Assembly (NCBI RefSeq): GCF_050271975.1
Contig: NZ_CP189850.1
Coordinates: forward strand, 2,790,001-2,854,000
DNA length: 64,000 bases
Origin: Litorimonas sp947503715
Lineage (GTDB): Bacteria > Pseudomonadota > Alphaproteobacteria > Caulobacterales > Maricaulaceae
Direction: 5' to 3'
Shown here: positions 25,166-34,189 of the stretch, one piece after another
Position numbering within the stretch: position 1 is the stretch's first letter
Layout of the letters: each line of letters opens with the position of its first letter
The notes under the pieces: generated by a model
What the model was told of the DNA's origin: nothing
What the model saw: only the letters and a program-made list of their open reading frames with translations
The model's database searches: none
Translations under genes and position numbers: made by a program

Positions 25166-26421
25166 ACGACCTCGCCTCCCTTAATCGTATGCCGCACGCG
25201 CCCCGTCAGGCGTCGTCCGTCAAATGGCGTGTTCTTTGAGCGGCTGCGCAGCTTTGACGCGTCGCAAACCCAAGGCTCATCTGGATCAAACACGACAAGA
25301 TCGGCCACCGCGCCTTCCGCAATCCGCCCGGCCTCAATGCCCAGCAAGTCCGCCGGCCCACAGGTCAGCGCCCGCAGGAACGGCAGCAGGTCCAGCCCGC
25401 CATCCGCGACCTGGCTCAAACCCGCCGCCAGTAGCAATTCCAACCCGACCGCGCCGGGTGACGCCTCCGCATAGGGCAGACGCTTTTCCCCCGCGGGACG
25501 CGGGTCATGATCAGACACAATCACATCAATCGTCCCGTCATTCACAGCGGCGAGCAACGCCTGACGATCGCGTTCTTCGCGCAGGGGCGGCTCCAGTTTC
25601 GCAAAGGTCCGGTAATCGCCGATATCAATTTCATTCAACGCGAGATGATTGATCGACACACTTGCGGCCACTTCCAACTCTTTCGCTTTTGCCCGACGTA
25701 ACACAGGCAAGACATCCGCAGACGAAATCAGGTCCAACAGGACCCGCCCGCCCGTCAATTCCGCCAGCGCCACGTCCCGTTCCGCCATGATGCGTTCAGA
25801 GACGGCGGGCGCGCTGGACAGACCGAGCCGCGCGGAAAAATCACTCTCATGCGCGACGGTGCCTTTGGACATATCCGGTGTGATACAGTGATTGGAAATC
25901 AGCGCGTTGAAACTGGAGGCATAGGCGAGCAAACGCCTCATAGTCTGCGCATCCGTGATGGGCATTTTCCCGCTGGCAAACAGGACCGCACCCGCTTGTT
26001 GCATCAGGCCGATTTCTGTCATGGTCGACCCGTCCATATCCTTGGTCAGCGCGCCCGCCACCATCACATTGACCGGCAGGCCTTCGCCGCGCCGCTGCAC
26101 ATAATCGACCAGCGCCATATCATCCAAGACAGGGTCCGTGCCGGGCATGACAACCATGGACGTGACTCCGCCCGCAATGGCAGCCTGCGCGGCCGTGGCC
26201 AGTGTTTCGCGGTTTTCCCGACCGGGCTCACCCGTCGTCACACGCATATCAATCAGGCCGGGCGCAACGCAGAGCCCCTGCCCCTCAATAACCGTGCCAT
26301 AGATTCCGCAATCGGGACCGAATTCGGCGATGACGCCATTTTCAATCCGCAAGTGACCAAGCGCATCCATCCCCGTTTCAGGATCGAGAATACGAATATC
26401 CGTGAGCGTTAGCGTGCTCAT
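25150..26421 (-). CDS. pyrC: Dihydroorotase-like protein, predicted inactive partner of PyrB
   Basis: Amidohydrolase-fold protein (423 residues). The metal-binding motif, normally Asp-Leu-His-x-His, reads DMRVT (58-62), so both zinc histidines are lost, although the later SDHDPRP aspartate segment remains. Non-catalytic dihydroorotase homologues are known to assemble with aspartate carbamoyltransferase as structural subunits. This gene overlaps the pyrB stop by 4 bp, supporting that role. A catalytic dihydroorotase should exist elsewhere in the genome. Confidence 0.85.
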   Translation of the reverse strand: MSTLTLTDIRILDPETGMDALGHLRIENGVIAEFGPDCGIYGTVIEGQGLCVAPGLIDMRVTTGEPGRENRETLATAAQAAIAGGVTSMVVMPGTDPVLDDMALVDYVQRRGEGLPVNVMVAGALTKDMDGSTMTEIGLMQQAGAVLFASGKMPITDAQTMRRLLAYASSFNALISNHCITPDMSKGTVAHESDFSARLGLSSAPAVSERIMAERDVALAELTGGRVLLDLISSADVLPVLRRAKAKELEVAASVSINHLALNEIDIGDYRTFAKLEPPLREERDRQALLAAVNDGTIDVIVSDHDPRPAGEKRLPYAEASPGAVGLELLLAAGLSQVADGGLDLLPFLRALTCGPADLLGIEAGRIAEGAVADLVVFDPDEPWVCDASKLRSRSKNTPFDGRRLTGRVRHTIKGGEVVYSAD

Positions 26422-27410
26422 GTCGCAGCCCTCCGGTCTTGCGCATCTGACAGCGCATGCAGGATCGCCATTCGCATCGCGACACCCGCCCCGACCTGAT
26501 TTGTAATCAGCGAAATATCGGGATCATCGGCGACATCGGAACTGATCTCCACCCCGCGATTCATCGGCCCCGGATGCATGACCAATGCGCCCGGTTTGGC
26601 GAAAGCGAGCTTGGCACGGTCCAACCCGTGGAAGTGAAAATATTCGCGTTTGGACGGCACAAAGGCCCCCTGCATCCGTTCCAATTGCAGGCGCAGCATC
26701 ATCACGACATCGCAGCCTTTCAAGCCGGATTTCATATCGTGAAAGACCTCCGCCCCCCAACGATCTGCGTCCGTCGGGATAAGGGTCGGCGGCCCGACAA
26801 GACGCACATTCGCGCCCAACAGATTCAGCAATTGCACATTGGACCGCGCCACGCGGCTATGCAGAATATCGCCACAAATCGCGATTTGCAGCCCGCCAAT
26901 ATCACCGTCAAAAGCTTCGCGAAGCGTTAGCGCATCCAGCAGCGCCTGCGTCGGATGTTCATGCATCCCGTCCCCCGCATTAATCACGGAACAGGACACT
27001 TTCTGCGCCAGCAGAGCCGGAGCCCCGGATGAGCCATGCCGCACGACGAGGAGGTCTGGATTCATAGCATTCAATGTCGCCGCCGTGTCTAGCAGCGTCT
27101 CGCCCTTCTTCACGGAACTCGACGCCACCTGCATCGAAATCACATCCGCGCCGAGCCGTTTGCCCGCGACCTCGAACGACTTTTCCGTACGTGTCGAATT
27201 TTCAAAAAATAGATTGATCAGCGTCTTGCCACGCAACACATCGCGCGTGCGGGATTTCTGTACATCCAGATCCAGATAATGCGCGCCGAGGTCCAGCAGG
27301 CGTTCAATATCAACACGGTGAAAATCGGAAATGGACAGGCAATGTTCGCGCGTAAACGGATAAGCGTCGAAATCGGTCATATCATGCGTCATCGGCAAAA
27401 GGTCCTTCAA
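26418..27410 (-). CDS. pyrB: Aspartate carbamoyltransferase catalytic subunit
   Basis: Second step of de novo pyrimidine synthesis: carbamoyl phosphate plus aspartate to carbamoyl aspartate. The 330 residues have the carbamoyl-phosphate site FFENSTRT followed by SFE, VVRHGSSGAP, the DAGDGMHEHPTQALLDALT segment and HPGPMNRGVE. Two further Met residues (7 and 11) could be the true start. Operonic with the inactive dihydroorotase homologue. Confidence 0.95.
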   Translation of the reverse strand: MKDLLPMTHDMTDFDAYPFTREHCLSISDFHRVDIERLLDLGAHYLDLDVQKSRTRDVLRGKTLINLFFENSTRTEKSFEVAGKRLGADVISMQVASSSVKKGETLLDTAATLNAMNPDLLVVRHGSSGAPALLAQKVSCSVINAGDGMHEHPTQALLDALTLREAFDGDIGGLQIAICGDILHSRVARSNVQLLNLLGANVRLVGPPTLIPTDADRWGAEVFHDMKSGLKGCDVVMMLRLQLERMQGAFVPSKREYFHFHGLDRAKLAFAKPGALVMHPGPMNRGVEISSDVADDPDISLITNQVGAGVAMRMAILHALSDAQDRRAAT

Positions 27411-27443
27411 CTCGCGACGCAGTAACGGGTGGAGATGGGGGCG

Positions 27444-27731
27444 TCAATTGGAGCGTTCGAATAGGTCTTCGCGCCTATCGACAATATTATTGTAGAGCCG
27501 TTTAAATTCCTCATAGAACCTCGCTTCATCTTCCGGTGAAGGCGGTGGCAAATCTTCATAGGCCGTATATTTTGGTGCGTCGGGATCTGGCAGATCTTCG
27601 CGTAACTTCGCGAGCCTTGCTTTCTCGATCTCAAGTTTGACCTGTGCGAGTTCATCGGCAGGCGAGAGCGGGAGATATGCCCCGCACTTGCAGCGAGAGT
27701 GTTTGGATCGTCTGGATTTGGAATGTTTCAT
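27444..27731 (-). CDS. Small hypothetical protein with CKCG motif
   Basis: Ninety-five residues, no family recognised. A basic N terminus (MKHSKSRRSKHSRCKCGAY) has a single Cys-x-Cys pair, followed by an acidic, helix-rich region (AQVKLEIEKARLAKLRED) and Pro-rich YEDLPPPSPEDEARFYEEF. The ATG at 27731 has AAAGG 7 nt upstream. It lies just upstream of pyrB on the same strand. Coding status is plausible but not certain. Confidence 0.5.
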   Translation of the reverse strand: MKHSKSRRSKHSRCKCGAYLPLSPADELAQVKLEIEKARLAKLREDLPDPDAPKYTAYEDLPPPSPEDEARFYEEFKRLYNNIVDRREDLFERSN

Positions 27732-27746
27732 GGGGTTGCCTTTCAC

Positions 27747-28080
27747 GCAGGAGGGAACGCTCGCAGCCCGTCGCGGGGTCTGCCGGAGTGTTCAGTTTGG
27801 GGAGGATGGACCGCCCGCGTGGCCGGCACCCCTGCCGGAGTACCGAGAGTTTTATTTTATTTTGCAGAGGCTAGGCCACGCGGCGACGGTTGTAGACATA
27901 ACGGTCCGTGCAATTCGCGTTCGCGAAATGCACCGGGTCCCGCAGTCGCGCCTTCAACAGCTCTGCAGGGCTTTAATCCTGCAAGCCCCGTTCAAGGCCC
28001 GGCGGTCAACGCTCGCCATGAAAGACCCGGCACAGATCGACCTCGATAGTCAATTGCTCAGTCCCGCCGTCCTATGAGCA
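27747..28080. other. Structured non-coding stretch between the small ORF and P450 gene
   Basis: No credible protein. Several nested inverted repeats are visible: CCGCGTGGCC (27815-27824) with GGCCACGCGG (27874-27883), enclosing the hairpin CCGGCACCCCTGCCGG (27823-27838) followed by a T-rich run; TTCGCGTTCGCGAA near 27913-27926; and CTGCAGG/CCTGCA near 27960-27982. It could be a structured RNA, a decayed insertion or a cluster of short repeats. No known RNA family was matched by eye. Confidence 0.35.
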
Positions 28081-28199
28081 ACAAACCACGATCGATTGCC
28101 TGTCCATCTCATCGGAACAGATGAAACATATCGCGGGGCGGATAAACGGGGATACGATTGTGCTTAACCGGGGATTGGGTACGCAACCTCCCCCACACC

Positions 28200-28308
28200 C
28201 CGTCCACCCCAAACTTGATTTGGGGTCCAGAGCGTCAATGAACCGTTTGTCCATAACGCACTGAAAGCAATCACCGCTCTGGACCCCAGCTTTCGCTTGG
28301 GTGGACGG
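28200..28308. repeat. Intergenic palindromic element (CCGTCCACCC family)
   Basis: About 109 bp with 10-base terminal inverted repeats (CCGTCCACCC...GGGTGGACGG) and inner arms TTTGGGGTCCAGAGCG / CGCTCTGGACCCCAGC. Lies upstream of the P450 gene. Same architecture as the other palindromic elements, but with different sequence. Confidence 0.75.
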
Positions 28309-28438
28309 AAATGGAGGTGAGGGATTGGGAAAGTTCGCGTCTAAGTAAGTGAATTTTAACGCGGATAAACATCCCCATTCTGTTGGATTGACCCAGATTC
28401 AAATTTGAACCTTCACCGCCCATCCTGAATAAGGACGC

Positions 28439-29659
28439 ATGACCCGTCCGTTTCAATTCAACCCGCTCTCCGCAGATTTCGCCGCCGACCCCTATGCGAC
28501 CTATGCCAAGATGCGGGCTTTAGATGCGCCCTATCATTGGCCCGACCTGAACATGGTTATGCTCTCGCGTCATGCGGATGTCTCGCAGATTGCGACGGAC
28601 CCCGCGATGGTGAGGTCCCTTGTGGGCTTTCGATCCCCTGCTGAAATTGCTGCTGAAAAACAGGCCTCGGGCTTCGCGGATATGCCCTTTCACGAGCGTT
28701 TTGTGCAGACAAACCTGCTGGATACGGACGGGCCGGACCATGGGCGGTTACGAAGCACCGTAATGGGGGCGTTTACAAGACCCGGCGTTGGGCGGATGGA
28801 GGCCGATATTCGAACCTATGTGGACCGTCTTTTGTCCAACATTCCACGCGGCGTGCCATTTGATTTTATCGAAACTATTGCCGCACCCCTGCCCGGACTC
28901 GTCATCGGGCGGTTCTTGGGCGTACCGGAGGAAGACGCCCCGCGCTTGCGGGAATGGTCGGAAGATGTCGTCTCCTATTATGACGTGGACAAAACGCCGG
29001 AGAAGAAAGCGAAGGCCGAGACCGCCGTTCGGGAATTTCACGACTATCTCGTCGCATTGAAGAAGGCACGTCAGTTGGCGCCGAAAGACGACTTGCTCTC
29101 AAAAATGATCGCGCAGGAGATGGCGGGGGCATTCAAGGGCGACGAACTCATTGCGACCTGCATGTTGATCCTAATGGCGGGGCATGGGTCGACAATTGAT
29201 GTGATCGGGACGGGGTTGCACACGCTCTTGAAAAACCCAGAGGCACTTGCGGATTTGCGGCGTGATCCTGACTTATTGCCAAGTGCGATAGAAGAGATGT
29301 TTCGATACGAACCGCCCCTGCCTTTTTTTCACCGCCATACGACGGTGGATGTGGAAATTAGGGGGAATAAATATCCGGCGGGGACGACATTTGGACTGCT
29401 CTATGCTTCGGCGAACCGTGATGAGACTGTGATTGAAGATGCCGAAACCTTCGACATTCACCGCCAACCCAATCGGCATTTAGCCTTTGGACGTGGTGCA
29501 CATCTGTGCCTCGGCAATCAATTGGCGCGATTGAATTTGCAGGTGTTGTTTGGAGAGTTATTGGTGCGGTTTGAGAAGGTAGTGTTGGCGGGTGACGTCA
29601 GATTTAAGCGGGGGTTGTCGGTACGGGGGTTGGAGCGTTTACAAATCACGCTCGACTGA
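28439..29659 (+). CDS. Cytochrome P450
   Basis: Soluble bacterial class I heme monooxygenase (406 residues). I-helix AGHGST (247-252), ExxR at Glu286-Arg289 and the heme loop FGRGAHLCLG with Cys357 are all present. ATG with AAGGA upstream. No ferredoxin or ferredoxin reductase is adjacent, so redox partners are unlinked. The substrate is unknown. Confidence 0.95.
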   Translation: MTRPFQFNPLSADFAADPYATYAKMRALDAPYHWPDLNMVMLSRHADVSQIATDPAMVRSLVGFRSPAEIAAEKQASGFADMPFHERFVQTNLLDTDGPDHGRLRSTVMGAFTRPGVGRMEADIRTYVDRLLSNIPRGVPFDFIETIAAPLPGLVIGRFLGVPEEDAPRLREWSEDVVSYYDVDKTPEKKAKAETAVREFHDYLVALKKARQLAPKDDLLSKMIAQEMAGAFKGDELIATCMLILMAGHGSTIDVIGTGLHTLLKNPEALADLRRDPDLLPSAIEEMFRYEPPLPFFHRHTTVDVEIRGNKYPAGTTFGLLYASANRDETVIEDAETFDIHRQPNRHLAFGRGAHLCLGNQLARLNLQVLFGELLVRFEKVVLAGDVRFKRGLSVRGLERLQITLD

Positions 29660-29666
29660 ACAATAA

Positions 29667-29785
29667 ATGTCCCCCCGGCCTTGAGCCGGACCTTTATAGA
29701 CTGAGTTAAATGTGGAGTCAGAATAGCACTTGGACTCCGCACCAAAGGCTAAGCCTAAGATCCCGGCTAAAGGCCGGGATGACAT
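29667..29785. repeat. Intergenic palindromic element (CCCGGC family)
   Basis: About 119 bp: left arm ATGTCCCCCCGGCCTTGAGC, right arm GATCCCGGCTAAAGGCCGGG ending GACAT, with an inner TGGAGTC/GACTCC-type hairpin. Located between the convergent P450 and clpA genes. Confidence 0.75.
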
Positions 29786-29792
29786 GAGTATT

Positions 29793-29820
29793 AAAAAACC
29801 GCGTCTCGAAAGACGCGGTT
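29793..29820 (-). terminator. Rho-independent terminator of clpA
   Basis: Perfect 10-bp stem (29797-29806 with 29811-29820) with a 4-nt loop, followed on the minus strand by a run of Ts. It is about 80 bp past the clpA stop. Confidence 0.85.
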
Positions 29821-29862
29821 ATCGTATCTAGTTTCGACGAATCCGACCCAGGTGGGGGTCGG

Positions 29863-29906
29863 CGTAGCGCTCAATTGACCCACTGGGTCAATTGCGGACG
29901 CTACGC
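29863..29906. repeat. Extended palindrome spanning the clpA stop codon
   Basis: Perfect arms CAATTGACCC (29872-29881) and GGGTCAATTG (29885-29894) with outer complementary arms GCGTAGCG / CGCTACGC near 29862-29869 and 29900-29907. The outer arm covers the clpA stop codon. It may help define the mRNA 3' end together with the terminator further on. Confidence 0.6.
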
Positions 29907-32213
29907 GTCCTCCTTAGGCTTGGGCGCATTGGACCCTTTCCCGGAGGCCTTGCCCTTAGCAGGCGGGACGATCTTGAAGGTCAGGTTTTCCTTCTTGCGG
30001 TCGACGCCGACTTTCACGAGGCCGCCTGTCTTCAACTTGCCAAACAATATCTCATCCGCGAGCGGCTTCTTGATATATTCCTGAATGGCCCGGCCGAGCG
30101 GTCGCGCGCCGTAGCGTTTGTCATAGCCCTTATTGGCGAGCCAGAGATTGGCACCCTTGGACAGTTCAAATTCGATTTTCCGCTCGGACAACTGCGCTTC
30201 CAACTGAATGACGAATTTGTCGACGACCTTGGCAATGTCTTCCGGCGTCAGGGCCGCGAAGGACACGACAGCATCCAGACGGTTACGGAATTCCGGCGTA
30301 AAGCGACGCTGGATGGCGCTTTCCTGCTCATCATCGCGCATGCCGCGACCAAATCCGATTTCGGCCTTCGCCGCATCCGCCGCGCCTGCATTTGTCGTCA
30401 TAATCAGGATGACATTACGGAAGTCGACCTTGCGACCATTGGCGTCGGTCAGGAACCCATTATCCATCACCTGCAACAGGATGTTGTAGATATCCGGATG
30501 GGCCTTCTCGATCTCGTCCAGCAAAAGGATGCTGTGCGGGTTCTGATTGACAGCATCAGTCAACAGGCCGCCTTGGTCATATCCGACATAACCCGGAGGG
30601 GCGCCGATCAGGCGCGACACGGTGTGACGCTCCATATATTCGGACATGTCGAAGCGGAGCAATTCCAGACCCTGGGTCATGGCAAGTTGCTTGGCGACTT
30701 CGGTTTTACCAACACCTGTCGGCCCTGCGAACAGATAGGAGCCAATCGGCTTATTCGGTTCGCGCAGACCTGCACGGGCGAGTTTGACGGCGGAGGCGAC
30801 TTTTTCGATCGCGTCGTCCTGACCAAACACCATGCGTTTGAGGTCCATCGGAAGTGATTTCAGCGCCTTCTCATCATCGCGCGAAATAGATTTCGGCGGG
30901 ATGCGGGCGATCTTCGCGATCACGGATTCGATTTCCTTGATGCCGATCTTTTTCTTGCGCTTATCCTCGGTCACGAGTTTCGTGCGCGCGCCTGCCTCAT
31001 CGATAATGTCGATGGCCTTATCCGGCAGCTTGCGGTCCGTGATGTGACGCACAGAGAGATCCACCGCACCTTGGATGGCCGCAGATGTGTAAGTCACATC
31101 ATGAAATTCCTCGAAATAGGACTTGAGGCCCTGAAGGATTTTCACGGCATCTTCCGCTGTCGGCTCAGACACGTCGATTTTCAGGAAACGACGCGACAGG
31201 GCGCGGTCCTTCTCGAAATGCTGACGATATTCCTTATAGGTCGTGGAACCCATGCAGCGGAGTTTACCCGATTGCAGGGCCGGCTTAAGCAGATTAGACG
31301 CATCCATCGCCCCACCCGACGTTGCACCCGCACCAATGATGGTGTGGATTTCGTCGATGAACAACACGGCGCCATCGGTTTCCTGCAATTGCGTGACGAC
31401 GGCTTTCAACCGTTCCTCGAAATCACCGCGGTAACGGGTTCCGGCCAGCAGGGCGCCCATATCGAGGGAATAGATCGTCGCGTCTTTCAACACTTCAGGG
31501 ACTTTCTCATTCACGATACGACGCGCAATACCTTCGGCAATCGCGGTCTTACCCACGCCCGGATCGCCCACGAGAAGCGGGTTATTCTTGCGACGACGCG
31601 ACAGCACCATGATACAACGTTCGACTTCTTCATCGCGCCCGATGAGCGGATCAATATCGCCCTCTTGGGCTTTCTGGTTCAGGTTAACCGTATATTCTTC
31701 CAGTGGGTCTTTCTTCTTCGCGTCCTCACCTTCAGGCATATCCGCGCCCGTCGGGGATTTCGCGACATTCTCGCCGGATTTGCTAATCCCGTGGCTGATG
31801 TAATTCACCGCATCGTAACGCGTCATGTCACGTTCCTGCAGAAAATAGACGGCCGGGCTTTCGCGTTCCGCAAACAGCGCAACGAGAACGTTCGCACCTG
31901 TGACCTCTGATCGACCCGAAGATTGAACATGAATAACGGCCCTTTGGACAACGCGGTTAAAACCCGCCGTCGGACGAGCCTGCTCTGAGTCTTCGACTTT
32001 CAAAGACGCCAAATCCTCATCAATATAATTTTCTAGATCACTTCGTAAGGGTTCGATATCGACGTCGCAGGCGGTAATGACGGCGACAGCGTCTTTGTCA
32101 TCCAAGAGAGCCAGTACGAGATGTTCCAATGTGGCCAACTCATGTTTGCGGTCTGTTGCAAGCTTGAGAGTCCGATGGATTGTTTCTTCCAAAACGGGGG
32201 AAAATGATGCCAT
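29901..32213 (-). CDS. clpA: ClpA, ATPase subunit of Clp protease
   Basis: AAA+ unfoldase that delivers substrates to ClpP. The 770 residues: N-terminal double Clp-N domain (ELATLEHLVLALLDD), first AAA module with Walker A GDPGVGKT and Walker B VLFIDEIH, second module with GPTGVGKT and ILLLDEIEKAHP, and a C-terminal D2-small domain. Start has AAAGGAAA upstream. clpS is the next gene upstream on the same strand, with a palindromic repeat in the gap. Confidence 0.97.
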   Translation of the reverse strand: MASFSPVLEETIHRTLKLATDRKHELATLEHLVLALLDDKDAVAVITACDVDIEPLRSDLENYIDEDLASLKVEDSEQARPTAGFNRVVQRAVIHVQSSGRSEVTGANVLVALFAERESPAVYFLQERDMTRYDAVNYISHGISKSGENVAKSPTGADMPEGEDAKKKDPLEEYTVNLNQKAQEGDIDPLIGRDEEVERCIMVLSRRRKNNPLLVGDPGVGKTAIAEGIARRIVNEKVPEVLKDATIYSLDMGALLAGTRYRGDFEERLKAVVTQLQETDGAVLFIDEIHTIIGAGATSGGAMDASNLLKPALQSGKLRCMGSTTYKEYRQHFEKDRALSRRFLKIDVSEPTAEDAVKILQGLKSYFEEFHDVTYTSAAIQGAVDLSVRHITDRKLPDKAIDIIDEAGARTKLVTEDKRKKKIGIKEIESVIAKIARIPPKSISRDDEKALKSLPMDLKRMVFGQDDAIEKVASAVKLARAGLREPNKPIGSYLFAGPTGVGKTEVAKQLAMTQGLELLRFDMSEYMERHTVSRLIGAPPGYVGYDQGGLLTDAVNQNPHSILLLDEIEKAHPDIYNILLQVMDNGFLTDANGRKVDFRNVILIMTTNAGAADAAKAEIGFGRGMRDDEQESAIQRRFTPEFRNRLDAVVSFAALTPEDIAKVVDKFVIQLEAQLSERKIEFELSKGANLWLANKGYDKRYGARPLGRAIQEYIKKPLADEILFGKLKTGGLVKVGVDRKKENLTFKIVPPAKGKASGKGSNAPKPKEDA

Positions 32214-32304
32214 TAGAATTTCCTTTCAGTGTCCAGATGTGGGGAATTCATTTCTGCTTTCAAGCCGCGAACTGTCACAGGGGCGTGAGGACATGTGTGA
32301 ACAA

Positions 32305-32381
32305 GTCATTACCGGGCTTGTCGGTAGTGCATACGATGGCGCGACTTGGTTTTAGATTATCGGGACAAGCCCGGTAATGAC
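32305..32381. repeat. Intergenic palindromic element between clpS and clpA
   Basis: Perfect 18-bp inverted repeat: GTCATTACCGGGCTTGTC at 32305-32322 and its complement at 32364-32381, about 77 bp overall. It lies in the 186-bp gap between clpS and clpA. It could form a strong stem in the mRNA and set different clpS and clpA levels. Confidence 0.75.
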
Positions 32382-32399
32382 GGATATGATTTGAACGAC

Positions 32400-32759
32400 T
32401 CAAACCTTCTCCAACGTGCATTGCAACGGATGTTGTGCACGCTTCGCTGCGTCCATGACCTGCGAGACTTTTGTCTCCGCAATTTCGAATGTGTAGACAC
32501 CACAGGTACCAATGCCCGTTTGGTGAACATTCAACATAATCTGCGTCGCCTCTTCCGAGGTTTTCTTGAAGATGCCCATAAGGATAGAAACCACAAACTC
32601 CATCGGCGTGTAATCATCATTCATCAAAATGACGCGCCACATGGATGGCTTCTTGGTCTTTGGCCGGAGCTTGGTCGCGACGCCGCGCTCTTCGCCGCTC
32701 TCGCTCTCATCATCGGATCCGGCAAGTTTGATATGGTTATCGTTTAAATTCACGGTCAT
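32400..32759 (-). CDS. clpS: ClpS, adaptor for ClpAP N-degron recognition
   Basis: Small adaptor that binds N-terminal degrons and the ClpA N-domain. 119 residues from the ATG at 32759; a flexible acidic N terminus precedes the folded core WRVILMNDDYTPMEFVVSIL with the family's NDDYTP motif and later ETKVSQVMDAAK. The frame is open 28 codons upstream, but that part is atypical for ClpS. Directly upstream of clpA. Confidence 0.95.
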   Translation of the reverse strand: MTVNLNDNHIKLAGSDDESESGEERGVATKLRPKTKKPSMWRVILMNDDYTPMEFVVSILMGIFKKTSEEATQIMLNVHQTGIGTCGVYTFEIAETKVSQVMDAAKRAQHPLQCTLEKV

Positions 32760-32906
32760 CTTATCTCTTGTTATGAATTCATTACGGGCCTGCAAACCCT
32801 GTGGACGTTGGATAATGTGTGTAAGCTGTTCAATATATTCCAATTGAACTGAATAAAGTTAAGACACGTTAACCATGTCCTAACCGACAAACGGTAGCCA
32901 GGACGG

Positions 32907-33986
32907 ATGTGGTTGCGACTCCTCCTCATTGCAATAGCGTTTGTCCTGATCTCGGTTCCGGCGCAGGCGCAGAACCGATATGCGTCGATCATTGTCGATG
33001 CGGATACGCTGGATGTGTTGCATGCGCGACAGATTGATGAGCCGCGATTCCCCGCCAGCCTGACGAAAGTCATGACCTTGCATCTGGTCTTTGACGCACT
33101 GGATGCCGGAACACTTCGCTTGGACGAGGAACTTACCGTCTCACAGAAAGCCGCCCGTACCCCGCCTGTGGAACTAGGCCTGAAAGCGGGCGCGAAGATC
33201 ACCGTCGACCAACTCATCCAATCCGTCGCCGTCCGTAGTCATAATGATTCTGCCGTCGTACTCGCCGAACGGTTGGGCGGCACGGAAGCCCGCTTTGCCG
33301 AGATGATGACGGCCAAAGCGCGGGAGCTGGGCATGCAGCGTACAACATTCAAAACCGCGAACGGGCTGCCCCATCCTGACCAAGTCACGACCGCGCGGGA
33401 TATGGCGAAACTCGCGCATAGCGTCCTGACGACCCACCGCGCGCGCTATCGATATTTTGGGCAGAAGCGGTTTCGCGGGCAGAAAAATACAAACGCGCTG
33501 CTTCACGATATGGTCGAGGTGGACGGGTTCAAAACGGGCTATACCCGCGCGTCGGGCTATAATCTGATGGTCAGTGCGACGCGCAATCGCCGTCGCCAGA
33601 TCACGATTGTGCTGGGCGGGGCCAGCGGAAAGAGTCGAAATCAACATGTCCGAGACCTTGTCGAACGAGGCTTTGACGTTATGGGTGTCGTCCCCGAAGC
33701 CAGAACACAACTCGTGATGTCTGACACGCCACCCACAGCTATCCTGCGCGGAGTCGATGCGCCGGTTCAGGTTAAACCTTGGTCCGTCGCATTGCGGAAT
33801 ATGCCGAGCGAAGGTTTTGCGGTGCAAATGTCCAAGACCCTCGCGCCAAAAGCGCCGATGGAGCTCTCCAGTGGCTTCTCGCAGGGGCAACCGGTTTTCC
33901 ATGCGAAACTGTCGGGATTAACAGCAGAGGAAGCAAAGGGGATTTGTAAAACGGCACAAGGACCGTGTTGGTTGATTGCGCCTTAA
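32907..33986 (+). CDS. D-alanyl-D-alanine carboxypeptidase (S11, DacA-type)
   Basis: Trims the terminal D-Ala from peptidoglycan stem peptides in the periplasm. The 359 residues carry a signal peptide (ending AQAQ), the catalytic SLTK (Ser51-Lys54), Ser-His-Asn (111-113) and KTG (209-211). The C-terminal 70 residues end in HAKLSGLTAEEAKGICKTA, which resembles a SPOR-like peptidoglycan-binding domain. ATG with AGGA upstream. Divergent from clpS. Confidence 0.93.
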   Translation: MWLRLLLIAIAFVLISVPAQAQNRYASIIVDADTLDVLHARQIDEPRFPASLTKVMTLHLVFDALDAGTLRLDEELTVSQKAARTPPVELGLKAGAKITVDQLIQSVAVRSHNDSAVVLAERLGGTEARFAEMMTAKARELGMQRTTFKTANGLPHPDQVTTARDMAKLAHSVLTTHRARYRYFGQKRFRGQKNTNALLHDMVEVDGFKTGYTRASGYNLMVSATRNRRRQITIVLGGASGKSRNQHVRDLVERGFDVMGVVPEARTQLVMSDTPPTAILRGVDAPVQVKPWSVALRNMPSEGFAVQMSKTLAPKAPMELSSGFSQGQPVFHAKLSGLTAEEAKGICKTAQGPCWLIAP

Positions 33987-33999
33987 ACCGGCCACCACC

Positions 34000-34136
34000 T
34001 GTTCCCGGCGAAGGCCGGGACATCCTTATGTTCACGACAGAATTCATGCATTTGCGAATAATAGTGTATCTGGAGTCCCTCATGAACATCTGCACCCTCT
34101 TGAAGACGTTGGAGATCCCGGCATTCGCCGGGAACA
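34000..34136. repeat. Intergenic palindromic element (CCCGGCGAAGGCCGGG family)
   Basis: About 137 bp: TGTTCCCGGCGAAGGCCGGG on the left and CCCGGCATTCGCCGGGAACA on the right, imperfect inverted arms around a central region. It occupies most of the gap between the carboxypeptidase gene and panC. Confidence 0.7.
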
Positions 34137-34189
34137 AGTCGTTTAATTTACCACTACCCCCCATGCTCACACACGGCTAAGCACACGCC

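Noticed and set aside
27637..28077. Plus-strand open frame between the small minus-strand gene and P450
   Set aside because: Crosses structured inverted repeats, has no ribosome binding site and no family features.
27747..28080. tmRNA, RNase P RNA or SRP RNA
   Set aside because: No tag-peptide frame, no GAGGAAAGTCCGGGC-type core and no SRP GGAAGGAAGCA-like loop seen.
29892..30857. 321-codon open frame on the plus strand
   Set aside because: Lies entirely antisense to clpA, which has clear motifs; composition is typical of a shadow frame.
33174..33902. 242-codon open frame on the minus strand
   Set aside because: Antisense to the carboxypeptidase; the sense protein has SLTK, SHN and KTG.
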